This document shows positions 16,216 to 25,099 of a DNA stretch of 64,000 nucleotides, in pieces. The DNA is from Luteipulveratus mongoliensis (lineage in GTDB: Bacteria; Actinomycetota; Actinomycetes; Actinomycetales; Dermatophilaceae): assembly GCF_001190945.1 (NCBI RefSeq), contig NZ_CP011112.1:5270001-5334000 (forward strand). The letters are read 5' to 3'. Each line of letters begins with the position of its first letter. Position 1 is the stretch's first letter. A program made the translations under genes and the position numbers. Under the pieces are notes generated by a model. It saw nothing but the letters and a program-made list of their open reading frames with translations. It had not been told where the DNA came from and made no database searches.

Positions 16216-17310
16216 TCACCGAGCTCGGAAGGCGCCCGCGACCTCGATCAGTCGGTCGTTGGCCTCGGTCTCGGCAACGGTGCAGCGGCACCCCTCGCCG
16301 GCGAACGGTCGTACGACCAGGCCCGCCTCGTCGGCGGCCTTCGCGAAGTCGACGGTGTCGTCTCCCAACGGCAGCCAGACGAAGTTGGCCTCGCTGTCGG
16401 GCACCGGCCAGCCTTGCTCGCGCAGCGCCGCGATCACCCGACTGCGTTCTGCCACAAGGGAGTTCACGCGCTCGGCCAGCTCGTCGAAGGCGTCCAAACT
16501 GGCGATCGCCGCCTCCTGGGCCAGGGTGCTGACACCGAACGGCACCGCTGCCTTGCGCAGTGCAGCAGCAACCGGCTCGTGCGCGACGGCGTAGCCCACG
16601 CGGAGCCCGGCGAGACCGTACGCCTTCGAAAACGTCCGCAGCACAGCGACATTCGCGTGCTTGCGGTAGAGGTCGAGAGCCACCGGCGCAGCCTCGTCGC
16701 CACCGAACTCGAGGTAGGCCTCGTCGATGACCACGAGGACGTCGGACGGCACCTTGGCCAGGAACGCGTCGAGCTCGTCCGCGTGGACCGCAGGCCCGGT
16801 GGGGTTGTTAGGGGTGCACACGAGGATGAGGCGGGTGCGGTCGGTGATCGCCGCCGCCATCGCGTCGAGGTCGTGACGTGACTCGGCGGTCAACGGCACC
16901 TGCACGGCCTTGGCGCCGGCGAGCGCCGTCACGATCGGGTAGGCCTCGAACGACCGCCACGCGTAGATGACCTCGTCGCCCGGCTCGCAGGTGATCTGCA
17001 TCAGCTGACCGAGCACACCCACGCTGCCCGTGCCGGTCGCAATGTCCTCAGCCGGTACGTCGAGCGCCTCGGCGAGCCGCTGGGTCAGGCCCGAGACGGC
17101 CATGTCCGGGTAGCGGTTCATCGAGGTCGCCGCCTCCTGCACCACCTTCAGGACCGAGGGCAGCGGCGGGTAGGGGTTCTCGTTGGAGGAGATCTTGTAC
17201 GTCGTCACGTCGGTCCGCGCAGCCGCGGGCTTGCCGGGCTTGTAGCCGGGAACGCCGTCGAGCGTGGAGCGCAGCCGAACGTCGTTGGTCGGCGAGGTCT
17301 GGTCGGTCAT
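16216..17310 (-). CDS. hisC: Histidinol-phosphate / aromatic aminotransferase
   Basis: A 364-residue fold-type I PLP aminotransferase. [48 protein letters not shown] and [16 protein letters not shown] (with the PLP lysine) are those of the HisC family. No other his gene is nearby, which suggests the second-copy HisC2/Pat type that transaminates phenylpyruvate and other aromatic keto acids. Histidinol phosphate remains possible. ATG 17310 is divergent from the small membrane protein at 17383. Confidence 0.9.
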   Translation of the reverse strand: MTDQTSPTNDVRLRSTLDGVPGYKPGKPAAARTDVTTYKISSNENPYPPLPSVLKVVQEAATSMNRYPDMAVSGLTQRLAEALDVPAEDIATGTGSVGVLGQLMQITCEPGDEVIYAWRSFEAYPIVTALAGAKAVQVPLTAESRHDLDAMAAAITDRTRLILVCTPNNPTGPAVHADELDAFLAKVPSDVLVVIDEAYLEFGGDEAAPVALDLYRKHANVAVLRTFSKAYGLAGLRVGYAVAHEPVAAALRKAAVPFGVSTLAQEAAIASLDAFDELAERVNSLVAERSRVIAALREQGWPVPDSEANFVWLPLGDDTVDFAKAADEAGLVVRPFAGEGCRCTVAETEANDRLIEVAGAFRAR

Positions 17311-17382
17311 ACCCCCACTCTAGAAGCCGCTCCCTGCGCGTCCCGGCGGGTATTGGGCAGTCCGTCCTGCCAGGATGTGACC

Positions 17383-17772
17383 ATGGTCAACTTTGCGATC
17401 AAGACCGGGATCAACGCGGTAGCCCTGTGGGTCGCCGCAGCCGTGATCTCCGGCATCACTCTCGTGCAGGACGGCGCCGAGACCAGCTCCAAGGTCATCA
17501 CGATCGTCCTCGTCGCGGCGATCTTCGGACTGATCAACGCGATCATCAAGCCGATCGCCGTGCTGTTCTCCCTGCCGGCGCTGATCCTCACGCTCGGCCT
17601 GTTCACGCTGGTGATCAACGCGTTCATGCTGGAGATCCTGTCGTGGATCTCGGACAAGCTGGACCTGTCCTTCCACGTCGAGCACTTCTGGTGGGACGCG
17701 ATCAGCGGCGCGGTCATCATTACGCTGGTCAGCTGGATCCTCAACATCTTCCTGCGCGACGACGAGGACTGA
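17383..17772 (+). CDS. Phage-holin-family (superfamily IV) small membrane protein
   Basis: A 129-residue protein with four hydrophobic segments, related to the mycobacterial four-TM 'phage holin' family (DUF360-like). The conserved IFGLINAIIKPIAVLFSLPALILTLGLF core is split across segments two and three. The start at ATG 17383 follows AGGATG. Despite the family name there are no phage genes near it, and it is a common chromosomal protein of unknown role. It is followed by a 52-base perfect palindrome. Confidence 0.85.
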   Translation: MVNFAIKTGINAVALWVAAAVISGITLVQDGAETSSKVITIVLVAAIFGLINAIIKPIAVLFSLPALILTLGLFTLVINAFMLEILSWISDKLDLSFHVEHFWWDAISGAVIITLVSWILNIFLRDDED

Positions 17773-17787
17773 CCCACCCGCCCTCCT

Positions 17788-17839
17788 ACACAAATTGACT
17801 GGGGTAGCACGCATGCGTGCTACCCCAGTCAATTTGTGT
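17788..17839. terminator. Perfect 52-base palindromic terminator
   Basis: The sequence from ACACAAATTGACTGGGG to its exact complement has 26-base arms and no spacer (centre GCATGC). The AT-rich stem base supplies a weak T tract in both directions, fitting a shared terminator for the convergent genes on either side. Confidence 0.85.
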
Positions 17840-17844
17840 TGGGG

Positions 17845-18897
17845 TCACCAGGCGGGGTCGTCGCCGTTCTCGAGGTACGCCGTCCCTGCCTTCTCGTCGA
17901 CCTGGCGCACTGCGCGCTCCACCAGTCTCCCGGTGTAGTCCGCAGCACGCTCTTTGACGGTCGCCTCGTCCGCCCAGTGGATCCCGCGAATCTCCCTGGG
18001 CTCCAACACAACTCGGGCAAGATCATCGGCTGTGACCTCGACGTCGTACAAGAACAGCATCGCGTCGTCCCAGCCGTTCCACGGCGGCAGCCAGCTCACG
18101 ACGGCGAGCGACCGGATGCGGCCCTCGACGCCGAGCTCCTCGCGGATCTCGCGCAGCACCGCGTGCGCCGGTGACTCACCGGGGTCGACCACTCCACCCG
18201 GGAGGTCCCAGAAGCGTTTGTAGACCAGCTCGCACAGCAGCACCTGGCCGTCGTCGTTGCGCACGAGTGCCTGCGCGATGGCGCGCTTGGTCGGCAGGCC
18301 GGCGTTGAGCGTCGCGGTGAACGCCTCGCGGCTGAAGGGTTCCGGGTCATCGACCAGCCGTCCCATCAGGACCATCGGCCCGCGCACCCCGTGCGTCTCC
18401 CCATAGCCGCGCACGAGCCCTTCCTTGCGCAGCCCGGCTCGCGACGCCGTCCGCAGCGAGGAGCGGTTGTCGGGGTCGACGTACGCCTCCACCCGCGCCA
18501 GGTCGAGCTCACCGAACGCGTAGTCGACGAGCAGGCGTACGGCGTGACTGCCGTGGCCCTGACCGCGGTAGCGCGGGAACATCGCCCACGAGAGGTGACC
18601 GGTGCGGTCCCGGTCGGCGATCTGTCGTAGCTCGACGGTGCCGGCCACCTCGCCACGCACCTCGACGAGAAAGCTCACCACGCGCCGGCCGTCGGCGTAC
18701 GCCGCGTGCCAGTCCCGGATCGCCTGCGCCTGCCGCTGCGCGGTCGGCACGACGTCGGTGAAGCCGAACCACCGCGCGATCTCGTCGTCGTGCTGCAGGC
18801 GCGCCACGTCGACGTCAGCCTGAGACCAGGGACGGAGGACGACATCTCCATCGGTCAGTGTCGGCTGGGGCGGCACGGACGCAGCGGGCGACGTCAT
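17845..18897 (-). CDS. GNAT acetyltransferase fused to NUDIX hydrolase
   Basis: A 350-residue two-domain protein. The N-terminal half (about residues 15-180) is a RimJ-like GNAT domain: DVVLRPWSQAD, then the acetyl-CoA loop RYRGQGHGSHA and YVDPDNRSSLRTASRAGLRKEG. The C-terminal half (about 205-345) is a NUDIX domain with box GGVVDPGESPAHAVLREIREEL. The two halves are joined without a break. The substrate of neither is clear; a repair or detoxification role for a nucleotide- or amine-containing metabolite is only a guess. It sits between two palindromic terminators as a single-gene unit. Confidence 0.88.
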   Translation of the reverse strand: MTSPAASVPPQPTLTDGDVVLRPWSQADVDVARLQHDDEIARWFGFTDVVPTAQRQAQAIRDWHAAYADGRRVVSFLVEVRGEVAGTVELRQIADRDRTGHLSWAMFPRYRGQGHGSHAVRLLVDYAFGELDLARVEAYVDPDNRSSLRTASRAGLRKEGLVRGYGETHGVRGPMVLMGRLVDDPEPFSREAFTATLNAGLPTKRAIAQALVRNDDGQVLLCELVYKRFWDLPGGVVDPGESPAHAVLREIREELGVEGRIRSLAVVSWLPPWNGWDDAMLFLYDVEVTADDLARVVLEPREIRGIHWADEATVKERAADYTGRLVERAVRQVDEKAGTAYLENGDDPAW

Positions 18898-18932
18898 GCC
18901 TTGACCCTATGCGGCCCCGACCGGGCACGACG

Positions 18933-18965
18933 ACGCCCCCGTCACGCAGTGCGTGACGGGGGCGT
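18933..18965 (-). terminator. Terminator after the LPVTG-protein gene
   Basis: Perfect 16-base arms, ACGCCCCCGTCACGCA (18933-18948) and its complement (18950-18965), are separated by one base. It lies just after the stop of the minus-strand gene ending at 18982. Confidence 0.8.
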
Positions 18966-18981
18966 TGACGATCGATTCAGG

Positions 18982-19701
18982 TCAGCCCGTGACGGGGAGA
19001 CCGGTGGTCGACGGCGTCGGGGTGGGGGGCTCGGACGGCTCCCCGGTCGGCGACGCGGTCGGGCTCTCGGTGGGCGTGCCCGTCGAGGTGCCGGTCGGCG
19101 TGGAGGTGCCGGTCGGCGTGCTCGTCGAGGTCGGCGAGCTCGTGGACGTCTCGGTGCCGGTCGGCGTGCTGGCGTCACCGCAGGCGGCGTAGCCGAGCTT
19201 GATGTACTTGCCCTCGCCGATGGCGTCCTTCAGGTCGACGTACGCGCCGACCTTGCCGTCACCCTCGGTCTTGCCGAAGGTCACGGTGCCCTCGGCGCCG
19301 CTCTTGCCCGTGAACTGCGCGAGCGAGACCGACGAACCGGCAGCCTTGGCGCCGGCCGAGCCGCCACCGGCGACGGAGACGGTGTACTTGCCCGCGTCAC
19401 AGTTGACCGTGACGCTGATGCCCGAGGCACCGAGCGCCGGGATGGCCAACTTCGTGACCTTGGCCGAAGCCTTGGAACCGCTGGACGACGAGGTCGCGGA
19501 GGCGGTGAAGAAACCGTCCTTGTCACTGACCGAGCCGTTGGAGTAGCTCGCGTGCACATCGGTGGTGGTCGCCCAGGCAGCGCCACCAGCAGCGGCCTTG
19601 ACCGGCGCAGCGACACCTCCGGTGCTGGTCACGACCAGGCCGATCGCACCCGCGACGCCTGCGGCGAATGATGCGCCGAACAGCGCGGTGTTGCGCTTCA
19701 T
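18982..19701 (-). CDS. Secreted Ser/Thr/Pro-rich protein ending in LPVTG
   Basis: A 239-residue exported protein starting at ATG 19701 behind GGGAGG. The signal region is NTALFGASFAAGVAGAIGLVV. A globular part of about 130 residues with two Cys (VNCDAGKY and YAACGDAS) resembles lipoprotein/surface beta-domains but I cannot name the family. A PT/ST-rich tail of about 60 residues follows, and the chain stops immediately after TTGLPVTG. A sortase motif is therefore present but the membrane segment and positive tail that normally follow are absent, and a terminator begins within 20 bases. It follows the L,D-transpeptidase gene by 27 bases on the same strand. Confidence 0.8.
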   Translation of the reverse strand: MKRNTALFGASFAAGVAGAIGLVVTSTGGVAAPVKAAAGGAAWATTTDVHASYSNGSVSDKDGFFTASATSSSSGSKASAKVTKLAIPALGASGISVTVNCDAGKYTVSVAGGGSAGAKAAGSSVSLAQFTGKSGAEGTVTFGKTEGDGKVGAYVDLKDAIGEGKYIKLGYAACGDASTPTGTETSTSSPTSTSTPTGTSTPTGTSTGTPTESPTASPTGEPSEPPTPTPSTTGLPVTG

Positions 19702-19728
19702 AACTCGTCCTCCCTAAGGACTTTCAGA

Positions 19729-20619
19729 TCAAGCGGTGATGGAAACAGGCGTCCCTGCCGGCAACTTGCCGAAGATGTCGAGGGCCGCTTCCGGGACCCG
19801 CACGCAACCGTGCGAGATCTTGCCGGTACGGCCGGCCTTGGTAGGCCAGCCGTGGACGGCAACGGTCCCGGGGCCGCCGCCGTACGAGTCGAGGGTGTCC
19901 GAGTGGGCACCCAGTGCATAGATGACGGGCGAGAAGGTCTGCTTGGGGTCCACGAACCCGGTCAGCAGGAAGGTCTCACCCTGCGGGGTGGGCGAGGAGT
20001 CGAGTCCGTGGCCGACTGACCACTGGCCCATCTTCTCCTTGCCCTTGTCGACGGTCAGCGAGTTCTCGCTGAGGTCGATCCGCACTGACCACGCCGTGCT
20101 TGCGGTCTTCTGGCCCGTGTCGGGGATCCACGCGGACGCGCCGTTGGGACGAGCCGGCAGGCGCACCTTGATCCAGTTGGCCTGGTGGCCGATGACCGGC
20201 AACCAGGTCGCCTGGTGGATCTGCTTGGCCGGGATGATCGTGACCGGCTGAGCACCAGGCTTGGCGAAGGCCGTCGTCGCCGTGGCAACGTTGACCACGT
20301 GGCCGCCGCTGGCAGTCTTCAGATCGATCGGCGCGGTCGACACCTTGGTGTCGGTCGTCGCCTGAGGCAGTCGGTCCAGCACGTCCTTGGGTACGTCCGG
20401 CACAGGAATCGTGCCGCCCTGCTCAGCCTGGACCGACGAGGAGGCAAGAGGCGTCTTGGACGCCGCCTGCTTGTCCGAGTCGTCCGAGCTGCCCATCACC
20501 TTGACGGCGATGACGGCCAGGAGCGCGACGGCCGCGAAGCCGGCACCCACACCGACCACTGTCGTCGTGAGACGTGAGCGACCGGATTCCTCCGAGCCGC
20601 CGTTCTGATGACTGCCCAT
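19729..20619 (-). CDS. Membrane-anchored L,D-transpeptidase (YkuD)
   Basis: A 296-residue cell-wall enzyme that forms 3-3 peptidoglycan cross-links or attaches proteins. One N-terminal membrane segment (TVVGVGAGFAAVALLAVIAV) anchors it, a linker and SH3-like region (about 100-170) follow, and the YkuD domain fills the C terminus. The catalytic motif HGW...SHGCVRVP is complete, with Cys272. ATG 20619 follows GAGGAG. It probably forms a transcription unit with the LPVTG protein downstream, linking both to wall remodelling. Confidence 0.92.
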   Translation of the reverse strand: MGSHQNGGSEESGRSRLTTTVVGVGAGFAAVALLAVIAVKVMGSSDDSDKQAASKTPLASSSVQAEQGGTIPVPDVPKDVLDRLPQATTDTKVSTAPIDLKTASGGHVVNVATATTAFAKPGAQPVTIIPAKQIHQATWLPVIGHQANWIKVRLPARPNGASAWIPDTGQKTASTAWSVRIDLSENSLTVDKGKEKMGQWSVGHGLDSSPTPQGETFLLTGFVDPKQTFSPVIYALGAHSDTLDSYGGGPGTVAVHGWPTKAGRTGKISHGCVRVPEAALDIFGKLPAGTPVSITA

Positions 20620-20704
20620 CTCTCCTCAACTGATGCGTGGTGCCCCGGACACCGGGTGTCGGCGCACAGACTTCCGTACGCCGACACCCAGGTCACCTTG
20701 CTGT

Positions 20705-20726
20705 CGGTCCTGACGAGTCAGGACCG
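20705..20726 (-). terminator. Hairpin terminator after the S53 peptidase gene
   Basis: CGGTCCTGA, loop CGAG, TCAGGACCG lies six bases past the stop. A second hairpin (20654-20689, arms GGGTGTCGGCG) follows further on and may reinforce it. Confidence 0.7.
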
Positions 20727-20731
20727 GCCGA

Positions 20732-22657
20732 TCACTTGCCGAAGTTGGCCAGGAACGACGCGCCGCTCGGCGTGCCGACACCAGTCACGTTGTCCCAACC
20801 AGCAGCGCTGGCGAGGCCCTCGGGCTTGGCGTCGAAGCCGACCAGGTTGTACGCACCGTCGTTGGACGGCGCCCAGACGCCGGCCTTGTTGACAGCGTTG
20901 ACGTCCTTGATCGCGCCGGTGCCCTTGAGCTTGTAGATCCACGGCGAAGCCAGACCGATCTTCTTGCCGTTCTGCGCCTTGGACAGGCCGACGATGGCAG
21001 CCATCGCGGGCGAGCTCAGGCTGGTGCCGCCGATGGCGGAGTAGCCCACCTGGCCACCGCTGGTGTAGCGGATGGTGAAGCCGGTGTAGGGGTCACCGAT
21101 CGCGGAGACGTCCGGCAGTGCGCGCATCGAGGTCGTGCCCGTGACGACACCCTTCTGCCAGGTCGGCTGCGTGTAGGAAGCGCTGACGCCACCACCCGCA
21201 CCGCTGGTCGGGGTCTGGGTGGCCGTCACGTCGACGATGCCCGCGGTCGAGTCCAGGCTCGGCTGCTTGTAGAAGCGGTTCTCCCAGCCGGTCACGACCG
21301 GCTGCGAACCGTCCTCGGCCAGACCGACCGACGTACCGCCGACAGCGGTGACGTTGGTGCTGGAGGCCGGGTGACCGACACCCTTCGCGCCACCGGTGTT
21401 GCGGGTGTGGTTGTCGCCCCAGTCACCGGTGGAGGCGAAGACGCTGATGCCGGTGAGCGCGGCCTGCTGGAACGGACGGTCCCAGGCAGCCTTGTCAGCG
21501 GCGGTCATGCCGGCGTCCGTGGTGGAACCGAACGACATCGAGATCGTGGAGACCTTGTGCTCGTTGACCATCTTGGCCAGCGACGTGGTCAGCGCGTCGT
21601 CGAAGCAGCTCGCAGCACCGTAGTAGTAGATCGGTGCAGCAGGAGCGATCGCGTGGCTCGACTGCACGTCGAGGGCGTGCTCGCCCTTGACACCGTCGGG
21701 GTCACACTGCGGCATGTGCGAGTCGGGCGCCGCGATGCTGGCGGTGTAGCTGTCCAGCTTCGGGTAACCGGCCTCGGTCATGTAGTCGTTGGTGATCGTC
21801 TTCATGTTGGTGTCGCCACCCCAGAGCAGGATGCCCACGGCGGGCTTCTGCGCCTTGGCGCCGTCCGTGCCGTACATCTTGACCAGGTCCTGCGGGAGGT
21901 AACCGCACAGGTAGTTGGACTCCTGGCCCCACTTCTTGGCGGTCGGCGCGACGTTCTTGCCCCAGTAGGCGGCGCAGTCCTGCGAGCCCGCAGCGTTGGC
22001 AGCCTTGCCACCCATGTGGGTCAGCGTGGAGCCCTTCTTGCCCTTGGTGCTGGCCGACTTCGGAGCCAGCGCGGTGCGCTGGTTGCCGATCTTGGTGTTG
22101 TGCGTCTGCATGCGGTGCAGGGTGTTGAGGCCCGCGACACCGGCCAGACCCAGCGAGGCCGGGACCTTGGGGTCAGCGTTGACGGTCAGACCCGTGGTCG
22201 CACCGAGCGTGGCGCGCTGCATGGTGACACCGAACGCCTTGTTGACGGCCTTGACGTCGGAGCGGACCGACACGGTGCCCGCGTCACGGCTGACCTCCGA
22301 GACGGTGAGGCCGTTCTTCTTGGCCCACTTCGAGACCTTGTCGACCTGGGCCTGAGTGGGCGCGAACTTCTCGCGGTACTGAGCCGGGGTCATCGTGACG
22401 CCCTGGGCGATCAGCTTGTCCGCCTCGGCCTGGTTGCGCAGCGGGAGCTGCAGGGTGGCGCTCACCTTGGTGGTGGTGGAGGCCGAGCCGTGCACGACCA
22501 CGCGCTGGTTCGAGCCCGTGGCGACCGAAGTGCCCGAGTTGTTCAGCGACACCTTCCAGTCATCCTCGCCACCACTTGCGGCGAAGGCCGCGGCAGTCGG
22601 GATGATGGCAAGAGTGGTCGCGGCAGCGGTCAGGGCTGCCAAATTACGACGCTTCAT
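20732..22657 (-). CDS. Secreted S53 (sedolisin) family serine-carboxyl protease
   Basis: A 641-residue secreted proenzyme starting at ATG 22657 behind AAGGAG. After the signal peptide (NLAALTAAATTLAIIPTAAAFAAS) comes the S53 pro-domain with LPLRNQAEADKL and TPAQYREKFAPTQAQV, typical of the inhibitory activation domain. The catalytic Glu and Asp lie in GEHALDVQ (ExxxD), an Asp in the SFGSTTDAG/ASTGDWGDN region, and the nucleophile is Ser546 in GGTSLSSPAMAA. C-terminal KDVNAVN and WDNVTGVGTP give the calcium site of the family. Such enzymes work outside the cell at acidic pH. It is divergent neither way: a lipoprotein gene lies upstream on the same strand. Confidence 0.93.
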   Translation of the reverse strand: MKRRNLAALTAAATTLAIIPTAAAFAASGGEDDWKVSLNNSGTSVATGSNQRVVVHGSASTTTKVSATLQLPLRNQAEADKLIAQGVTMTPAQYREKFAPTQAQVDKVSKWAKKNGLTVSEVSRDAGTVSVRSDVKAVNKAFGVTMQRATLGATTGLTVNADPKVPASLGLAGVAGLNTLHRMQTHNTKIGNQRTALAPKSASTKGKKGSTLTHMGGKAANAAGSQDCAAYWGKNVAPTAKKWGQESNYLCGYLPQDLVKMYGTDGAKAQKPAVGILLWGGDTNMKTITNDYMTEAGYPKLDSYTASIAAPDSHMPQCDPDGVKGEHALDVQSSHAIAPAAPIYYYGAASCFDDALTTSLAKMVNEHKVSTISMSFGSTTDAGMTAADKAAWDRPFQQAALTGISVFASTGDWGDNHTRNTGGAKGVGHPASSTNVTAVGGTSVGLAEDGSQPVVTGWENRFYKQPSLDSTAGIVDVTATQTPTSGAGGGVSASYTQPTWQKGVVTGTTSMRALPDVSAIGDPYTGFTIRYTSGGQVGYSAIGGTSLSSPAMAAIVGLSKAQNGKKIGLASPWIYKLKGTGAIKDVNAVNKAGVWAPSNDGAYNLVGFDAKPEGLASAAGWDNVTGVGTPSGASFLANFGK

Positions 22658-22858
22658 ACTGCTTCCGCTCCTTGGGAGTGACGGAGATGCTCTGACTAAC
22701 GGCGAGGAAGACGTCACGGCGACCGCTAGCTCGTCAAGACGGCGTCACGTCGAACCCCCGAGGGCGAGCACCCCGGAGAGGCGCACGCGTCGCTATTTTT
22801 AGCAATTACTGCGGAGTTGGGGAAGGCGCTTGACAGAAAGTGACAGTGGGGGTTCGGC

Positions 22859-23314
22859 TCAGGCCGAAGTGTTCACCACCACGACACTCGACGTCACGAA
22901 GACATCCTTGCCACATGTGCTCTTGGCACCTGCCGCGACATGCCCGGTGACGTGGACCTTCGTCTGCACGGCGGGACCGACCGTCGGCTTGTCGGTCAGC
23001 CGGGCACGCGGCTCGATACCGCCCCGGGACAACTTGCGAACGGCCGGCGTCACGCCGGGCCCGGTGAGGGCGTACGCCGTGCCGTCAGTCCCCTGGAACA
23101 GCACACAGGTCATGCCCGGGAAGCCGATCAGGCCCTCGACCTGGCTGTCCCCCTCACTCGAGGTGCCCTGGCCCGGCGTGGTCGGCGCACTCGACGACGG
23201 TGGTGCGGGCGTGGTGGTGCCACTCGATCCCTCGTGGGAGCCGTCATCTGAGCACCCGGCCAGCAACGTGACGGTCAAGGCGAGTCCCCCCGCAGCGATC
23301 AACGAACGACGCAT
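22859..23314 (-). CDS. Hypothetical secreted lipoprotein
   Basis: A 151-residue lipoprotein starting at ATG 23314 behind AAGGAGG. The lipobox LLAGC follows the signal segment RRSLIAAGGLALTVT. A short Ser/Thr/Pro-rich linker leads to a domain of about 100 residues with two Cys (GMTCVLFQG and KSTCGKDVF) that may pair outside the cell; this pattern resembles the small OB-fold-like tRNA_anti or SSB-like lipoproteins, but I cannot assign a family. The 201 bases between it and the S53 gene show no other gene. Confidence 0.75.
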   Translation of the reverse strand: MRRSLIAAGGLALTVTLLAGCSDDGSHEGSSGTTTPAPPSSSAPTTPGQGTSSEGDSQVEGLIGFPGMTCVLFQGTDGTAYALTGPGVTPAVRKLSRGGIEPRARLTDKPTVGPAVQTKVHVTGHVAAGAKSTCGKDVFVTSSVVVVNTSA

Positions 23315-23417
23315 TCTCTGCCTCCTTGGTCTCCCAGCATGACGTCTGAACCCGGCCCCGGGTTGGCAGACCCTGGGCGCGCGTGACGGACCCGCGCCCT
23401 GCTGGGAGCATGGGCGC

Positions 23418-24644
23418 ATGGTCCTCAATGACGACGACCCCTCCCTCGCTGCTGCTCTCGACCCGGCCACCGCCGTGGCCGTCATCGGCACCGGGGCGAT
23501 GGGCTCGGGCATCGCACAGGTCGCCGCACAGAGCGGCCACACTGTGCACCTCGTCGACGCCGCGCCCGGGGCCGCGCAGGCGGCCCGCGACCGGCTCGGT
23601 ACGACCTTCGAGCGTCTCGTGGCCAAAGGCAAGTTCACCTCCGCCGAGGCAACCAAGACCCTGGACCGTCTCGTCGTCGCCGAGTCCGTCGCCGCACTCC
23701 CGCCCGTCGGGCTGGTCATCGAGGCCGCGCGTGAGGACCTGGCCACCAAGCGTGAGCTGTTCGGCGACCTCGAGCAGCGCCAGCCCGCAGCCGTCCTAGC
23801 CACCAACACCTCCAGCCTCGACACCTCGGCGATCGCGGACGGCCTGCGCCACCCGGACCGCCTGATCGGGCTGCACTTCTTCAACCCGCCGGCGCTGATG
23901 CGCCTCGTCGAGGTCATCCACGGGCCGCACAACGCGACCGACGCGGGACGCGAGATCCTCGACCAGGCGACCGATCTCGTACGCCGATGGGGCAAGACTC
24001 CCGTCCGCTGCACGTCGACGCCCGGCTTCATCGTCAACCGGGTCGCTCGGCCGTTCTACGGCGAGGCGCAACGGATGGTCGGAGACGGGTCCATCGAACC
24101 GGCGACCCTCGACCTCGCGATGCGTGACGCCGGCTTCCGCATGGGACCGATGGAGCTCACCGATCTCATCGGGCAAGACGTCAACCTCGCCGTCGGCACC
24201 TCGGTCTGGGAACAGACCGGACGCGATCCGCGCTACGAACCGACCGACTTTCAGCGCGATCTGGTCGCGGCTGGGCGACTGGGCCGCAAGAGCGGAAACG
24301 GCGTATTCGCCTACGACGCCAACGGAATTGCGCAGAACGCCCACGCCGACGCAACGCGCGCCGCTACGCTTTCGGCGGCCGAATCCCCCGTGGTCACCAA
24401 CCCTGTCGCGCGCACCCTCGCCATGCTTGTCAACGAGGCCGTCGACCTGGTCGCGCGGGGTGAAGCCACCGCCGAGGACGTAGACACCGCAATGCAACTC
24501 GGCACGAACTATCCCAAGGGGCCGTTCGCCTGGGGCCAAGAAATTGGCTTCGACACGGTCGCCGACCAGCTGGCCACGCTGGACCGCGCCTTTCCGGGCG
24601 GGCGTTATCGCCCGAGTCCGGCTCTGCGCCAACGGCGGCCGTGA
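23418..24644 (+). CDS. paaH: 3-hydroxyacyl-CoA dehydrogenase (PaaH type)
   Basis: A 408-residue NAD-dependent dehydrogenase. GTGAMGSGIAQVAAQSG is the NAD-binding loop, ATNTSSLDTSAIA and GLHFFNPPALMRLVEVI carry the catalytic His region, and TPGFIVNRVARPF begins the C-terminal dimer domains, of which there are two. With paaI and paaK directly downstream it most likely oxidises 3-hydroxyadipyl-CoA in phenylacetate degradation. paaI starts 20 bases after its stop. The ring-oxygenase genes paaABCDE are not in the window. Confidence 0.9.
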   Translation: MVLNDDDPSLAAALDPATAVAVIGTGAMGSGIAQVAAQSGHTVHLVDAAPGAAQAARDRLGTTFERLVAKGKFTSAEATKTLDRLVVAESVAALPPVGLVIEAAREDLATKRELFGDLEQRQPAAVLATNTSSLDTSAIADGLRHPDRLIGLHFFNPPALMRLVEVIHGPHNATDAGREILDQATDLVRRWGKTPVRCTSTPGFIVNRVARPFYGEAQRMVGDGSIEPATLDLAMRDAGFRMGPMELTDLIGQDVNLAVGTSVWEQTGRDPRYEPTDFQRDLVAAGRLGRKSGNGVFAYDANGIAQNAHADATRAATLSAAESPVVTNPVARTLAMLVNEAVDLVARGEATAEDVDTAMQLGTNYPKGPFAWGQEIGFDTVADQLATLDRAFPGGRYRPSPALRQRRP

Positions 24645-24664
24645 CGTAGGACGGAGGCGCGCCG

Positions 24665-25099
24665 ATGAGCTCTGAAGCCGATCTCAACCACGTCCGATCG
24701 ATGTGGGCGGCGGATCACGCCTCGACCTTGCTCGGCATCGAGCTGGTCGACGTCGGCGTCGAGAACGGCCTCGGCTTCGCCAGGACGCGGATGCCCGTCA
24801 CCCACAGCATGGTCAACGGGCTCGACATCCAGCACGGCGGATACATCTTCATGCTCGCCGACTCGACCTTCTCGCTCGCGTGCAACGCGGCCGGCCGTTT
24901 CACCGTCGCCGCTGGTGCGGACATCGTCTACGTGACTTCCGGCTACCTTGGGGACGTGCTCATCGCCGACGCGCGCGAGCGCGCCACCTATGGCCGCAGC
25001 GGCATCACCGACGTGTCCGTGTCCCGTGAGGCCGACGGCCAGCTGGTCGCGGAGTTCCGTGGCCAGTCCAGATCTCTGGCCCAGCACCGGGACCCATGA
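24665..25099 (+). CDS. paaI: Hydroxyphenylacetyl-CoA thioesterase
   Basis: A 144-residue hotdog-fold thioesterase. VTHSMVNGLDIQHGGYIFMLADSTFSLACN contains the substrate Asn and the HGG...D segment of PaaI. PaaI frees CoA from dead-end intermediates of the phenylacetate route. ATG 24665 follows GGAGG, and its stop overlaps the paaK start (ATGA at 25096), so paaI and paaK are translationally coupled. Confidence 0.92.
   Translation: MSSEADLNHVRSMWAADHASTLLGIELVDVGVENGLGFARTRMPVTHSMVNGLDIQHGGYIFMLADSTFSLACNAAGRFTVAAGADIVYVTSGYLGDVLIADARERATYGRSGITDVSVSREADGQLVAEFRGQSRSLAQHRDP

Noticed and set aside
17383-17772. 'Phage holin' gene considered as a sign of a prophage
   Set aside because: No other phage gene lies near it; this holin-superfamily protein is a common chromosomal gene in actinobacteria.
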